64,000 nt of DNA from CBDBIG01 sp965205845 [NCBI: bacterium]. GTDB lineage: Bacteria > SAR324. The stretch spans positions 25,378 to 89,377 of the forward strand of contig CBDBIG010000001.1 in assembly GCA_965205845.1 (NCBI GenBank), in the 5' to 3' direction. Shown here one piece after another: positions 62,567 to 64,000 of this stretch. The first letter of the stretch is position 1; each line of letters begins with the position of its first letter. The notes beneath the pieces are model-generated. The model was not told the origin of the DNA. It did no database searches and saw only the letters and a program-made list of their open reading frames with translations. A program made the translations under genes and the position numbers.

Positions 62567-63793
62567 ATGGAAACAGCCCAAAACAGCCCCGACATTTTGC
62601 CCAACGCCTGGCATTCAGAACTCTTGCGCACCTTGCATTTTGGTACGCGTAGCGTCCACTTGCTGGGGGTGGCGCACGTTTCCCCCCAAAGCGTGAAAGA
62701 TGTGCAGCAAGCGATTTTGCAACTAAAACCCCATACAGTATGCGTTGAACTGGATGAAGCACGCTTAAACGCCTTAAAAAACCCCAGTGCATGGGGTAAC
62801 ACCAATCTGTTTCACGTACTACGCAAAGGTTGGGCCTTGCCTATTTTGGCAAGATTGGCCTTGGCCAGTTATCAGCGCCGCATTGGCCAACAAATGGGGG
62901 TGATGCCAGGGGAAGAAATGCTACAGGCGGTGGAATATGCCAAGGCGCAAAATAGCCATGTTGTATTGGCCGATCGCGATGTACGCATCACCTTACGCCG
63001 CGCGTGGTCGGCCTTGGGGTTTTGGGAAAAATGTCGCTTGCTGGGCGAACTCATCGGGCAACTGGTGGTTGCAAGCCCCATTGAGGCCAAAGATATTGAA
63101 ACCTTAAAGCAAAAAGACGTGATGCAAGAAGCCTTGGGGAAATTTGCCAAGGCGTTTCCCCGTGCAAAAGCTGCGCTCCTCGATGAACGCGATGCCTATA
63201 TGGCGCATTTTATCTATCATGCCAAGGGACCATGTGTACTGGCCGTGTTGGGCGCAGCCCATTGCCAAGGGGTACAAACATGCCTGCAAGCACTACAACA
63301 CCAGGCACCCACCGCTAAAAATCTTCACCCTTTGCAGCATGTACCCAAAACAAGCGTGCTTGGCTTGGTGTTGCGTTGGGCCTTACCCTTATTGGGTTTG
63401 GCTTTGCTGGGCGGGGGGTTTGTGCAAGGCGGGGGTGCACTTGCAAGCAACATGCTCATGGTATGGGGGCTTGCTAACGGCATTCCCGCCGCCATTGGTG
63501 CCATCATTGCCACCGCGCATCCTGTCACCGTTTTGACAGCGTTTGTGGCAGCACCCTTTACCTCGCTTAACCCCCTCATTGGCGCAGGTTGGGTGGCTGG
63601 CATTGTCGAGTTGCTGTTGCGCAAGCCCAAGGTATGCGATGCTGAAACGTTGCCCGATGATATAGGCTCGATTAGGGGTTTTTGGCGCAACAACATCACG
63701 CGTATTTTGTTGGTAACGGCACTAACCAACCTTGGCTCTGCCGTAGGTACTGCGGTAGGTTTGCCTTGGCTCATTAAGATTGCAACGGGCTGA
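62567..63793 (+). CDS. TraB/PrgY-family membrane protein
   Basis: 408 aa. N-terminal TraB domain with VHLLGVAHVSPQSVKDVQQA and HTVCVELDEARLNALK, then AHCQGVQT; these contain the family's HxxS and E-rich motifs linked to metal-dependent peptidase-like folds. The C-terminal third has four to five transmembrane helices (VLGLVLRWALPLLGLALLGG, NGIPAAIGAIIATAHPVTVL, LLVTALTNLGSAVGTAVGLP). Starts 16 bp after mpl, so probably one operon. PrgY proteins block peptide pheromone activity in Enterococcus; the role here is unknown. Confidence 0.85.
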   Translation: METAQNSPDILPNAWHSELLRTLHFGTRSVHLLGVAHVSPQSVKDVQQAILQLKPHTVCVELDEARLNALKNPSAWGNTNLFHVLRKGWALPILARLALASYQRRIGQQMGVMPGEEMLQAVEYAKAQNSHVVLADRDVRITLRRAWSALGFWEKCRLLGELIGQLVVASPIEAKDIETLKQKDVMQEALGKFAKAFPRAKAALLDERDAYMAHFIYHAKGPCVLAVLGAAHCQGVQTCLQALQHQAPTAKNLHPLQHVPKTSVLGLVLRWALPLLGLALLGGGFVQGGGALASNMLMVWGLANGIPAAIGAIIATAHPVTVLTAFVAAPFTSLNPLIGAGWVAGIVELLLRKPKVCDAETLPDDIGSIRGFWRNNITRILLVTALTNLGSAVGTAVGLPWLIKIATG

Positions 63794-64000
63794 GCACCGA
63801 AGGTTTTTTTTGCACCACTTTCTTACGCTGCGATGACAGGCGCAAACAACACCCCTTTCCAGGCAAGGCTGAGCGCCTCGAGCGTCGCATCGGCTGTGCC
63901 CAACAAAACGTGTTAGAAAATGAGGCACCCCTTTTGGCGCACCTACTTTGCTACATTTCTGACACAACTGCACCCCAAAAAGGGCTGCGCCGATGTAAAG
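63794..64000. other. Window end, no gene recognised
   Basis: Nothing recognised in the last 200 bp. Confidence 0.4.

Overview
The window comes from a Gram-negative bacterium. Evidence: peptidoglycan synthesis and recycling ligases of the diaminopimelate type (MurE, Mpl), a periplasmic PpiD-type foldase, an RND efflux pump, and a quinol-oxidising alternative complex III (ACIII) that implies an aerobic or oxidase-linked respiratory chain. I could not place it to phylum from sequence alone. ACIII plus a CHAT/STAND/TPR protein would fit several deltaproteobacterial or related lineages, but that is inference.

Layout. 1-1.7 kb: the 5' part of murE, a tRNA-Gln(UUG) gene and an ITPase/RdgB gene. 2.3-7.2 kb: a heavily decayed Mu-like prophage on the minus strand (Mu-type HTH stub, replication-like protein, small early genes, GemA, head protein, gpG, a protease/small-terminase chimera, a truncated large terminase). 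It is full of single-base frameshifts and its late genes are in permuted order. 8-13.2 kb: isocitrate lyase, an unknown protein, a ten-copy 37-bp tandem repeat, then ndk, aroQ and an A-type Fe-S carrier gene. 13.4-19.9 kb: lon, then on the other strand hrcA, pnp and a stand-alone S1-domain gene that looks like a copy of the end of pnp. 20-21.7 kb: a thiolase-fold protein and a DUF35 partner. 21.7-30.7 kb: the act operon (actABCDEF, minus strand), with an unrelated membrane protein gene and a hydrophobic remnant between actB and actC. 31.1-33.3 kb: an NDP-forming acyl-CoA synthetase. 34.3-38.8 kb: a very large CHAT-STAND-TPR protein whose CHAT catalytic residues are missing, divergent from an unknown zinc-knuckle protein. 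39-46.2 kb: tgt, an aminotransferase, a CHASE2-adenylate cyclase and ppiD. 47.4-49.3 kb: a DUF2007 protein and miaB. 49.47-51.76 kb: an IS1595-family element with perfect 31-bp terminal inverted repeats that encloses both its transposase and a decayed restriction-modification module. 51.9-63.8 kb: tilS (with an in-frame 84-bp tandem duplication), an RND pump, a Nudix hydrolase, rimI, pgk, a GntR-type regulator, mpl and a TraB/PrgY-type protein.

The core genes are intact; the decay is confined to the mobile regions. Tandem repeats of 11, 24, 37 and 84 bp and a 79-bp dispersed duplication recur across the window, inside and outside genes, so slippage or local duplication seems active here. The most interesting items are the IS1595 element with restriction-modification cargo, the pseudo-CHAT STAND protein, two arrays of TCGA motifs spaced by about one helical turn at the edge of and inside the prophage, and the intruding genes in the act operon.
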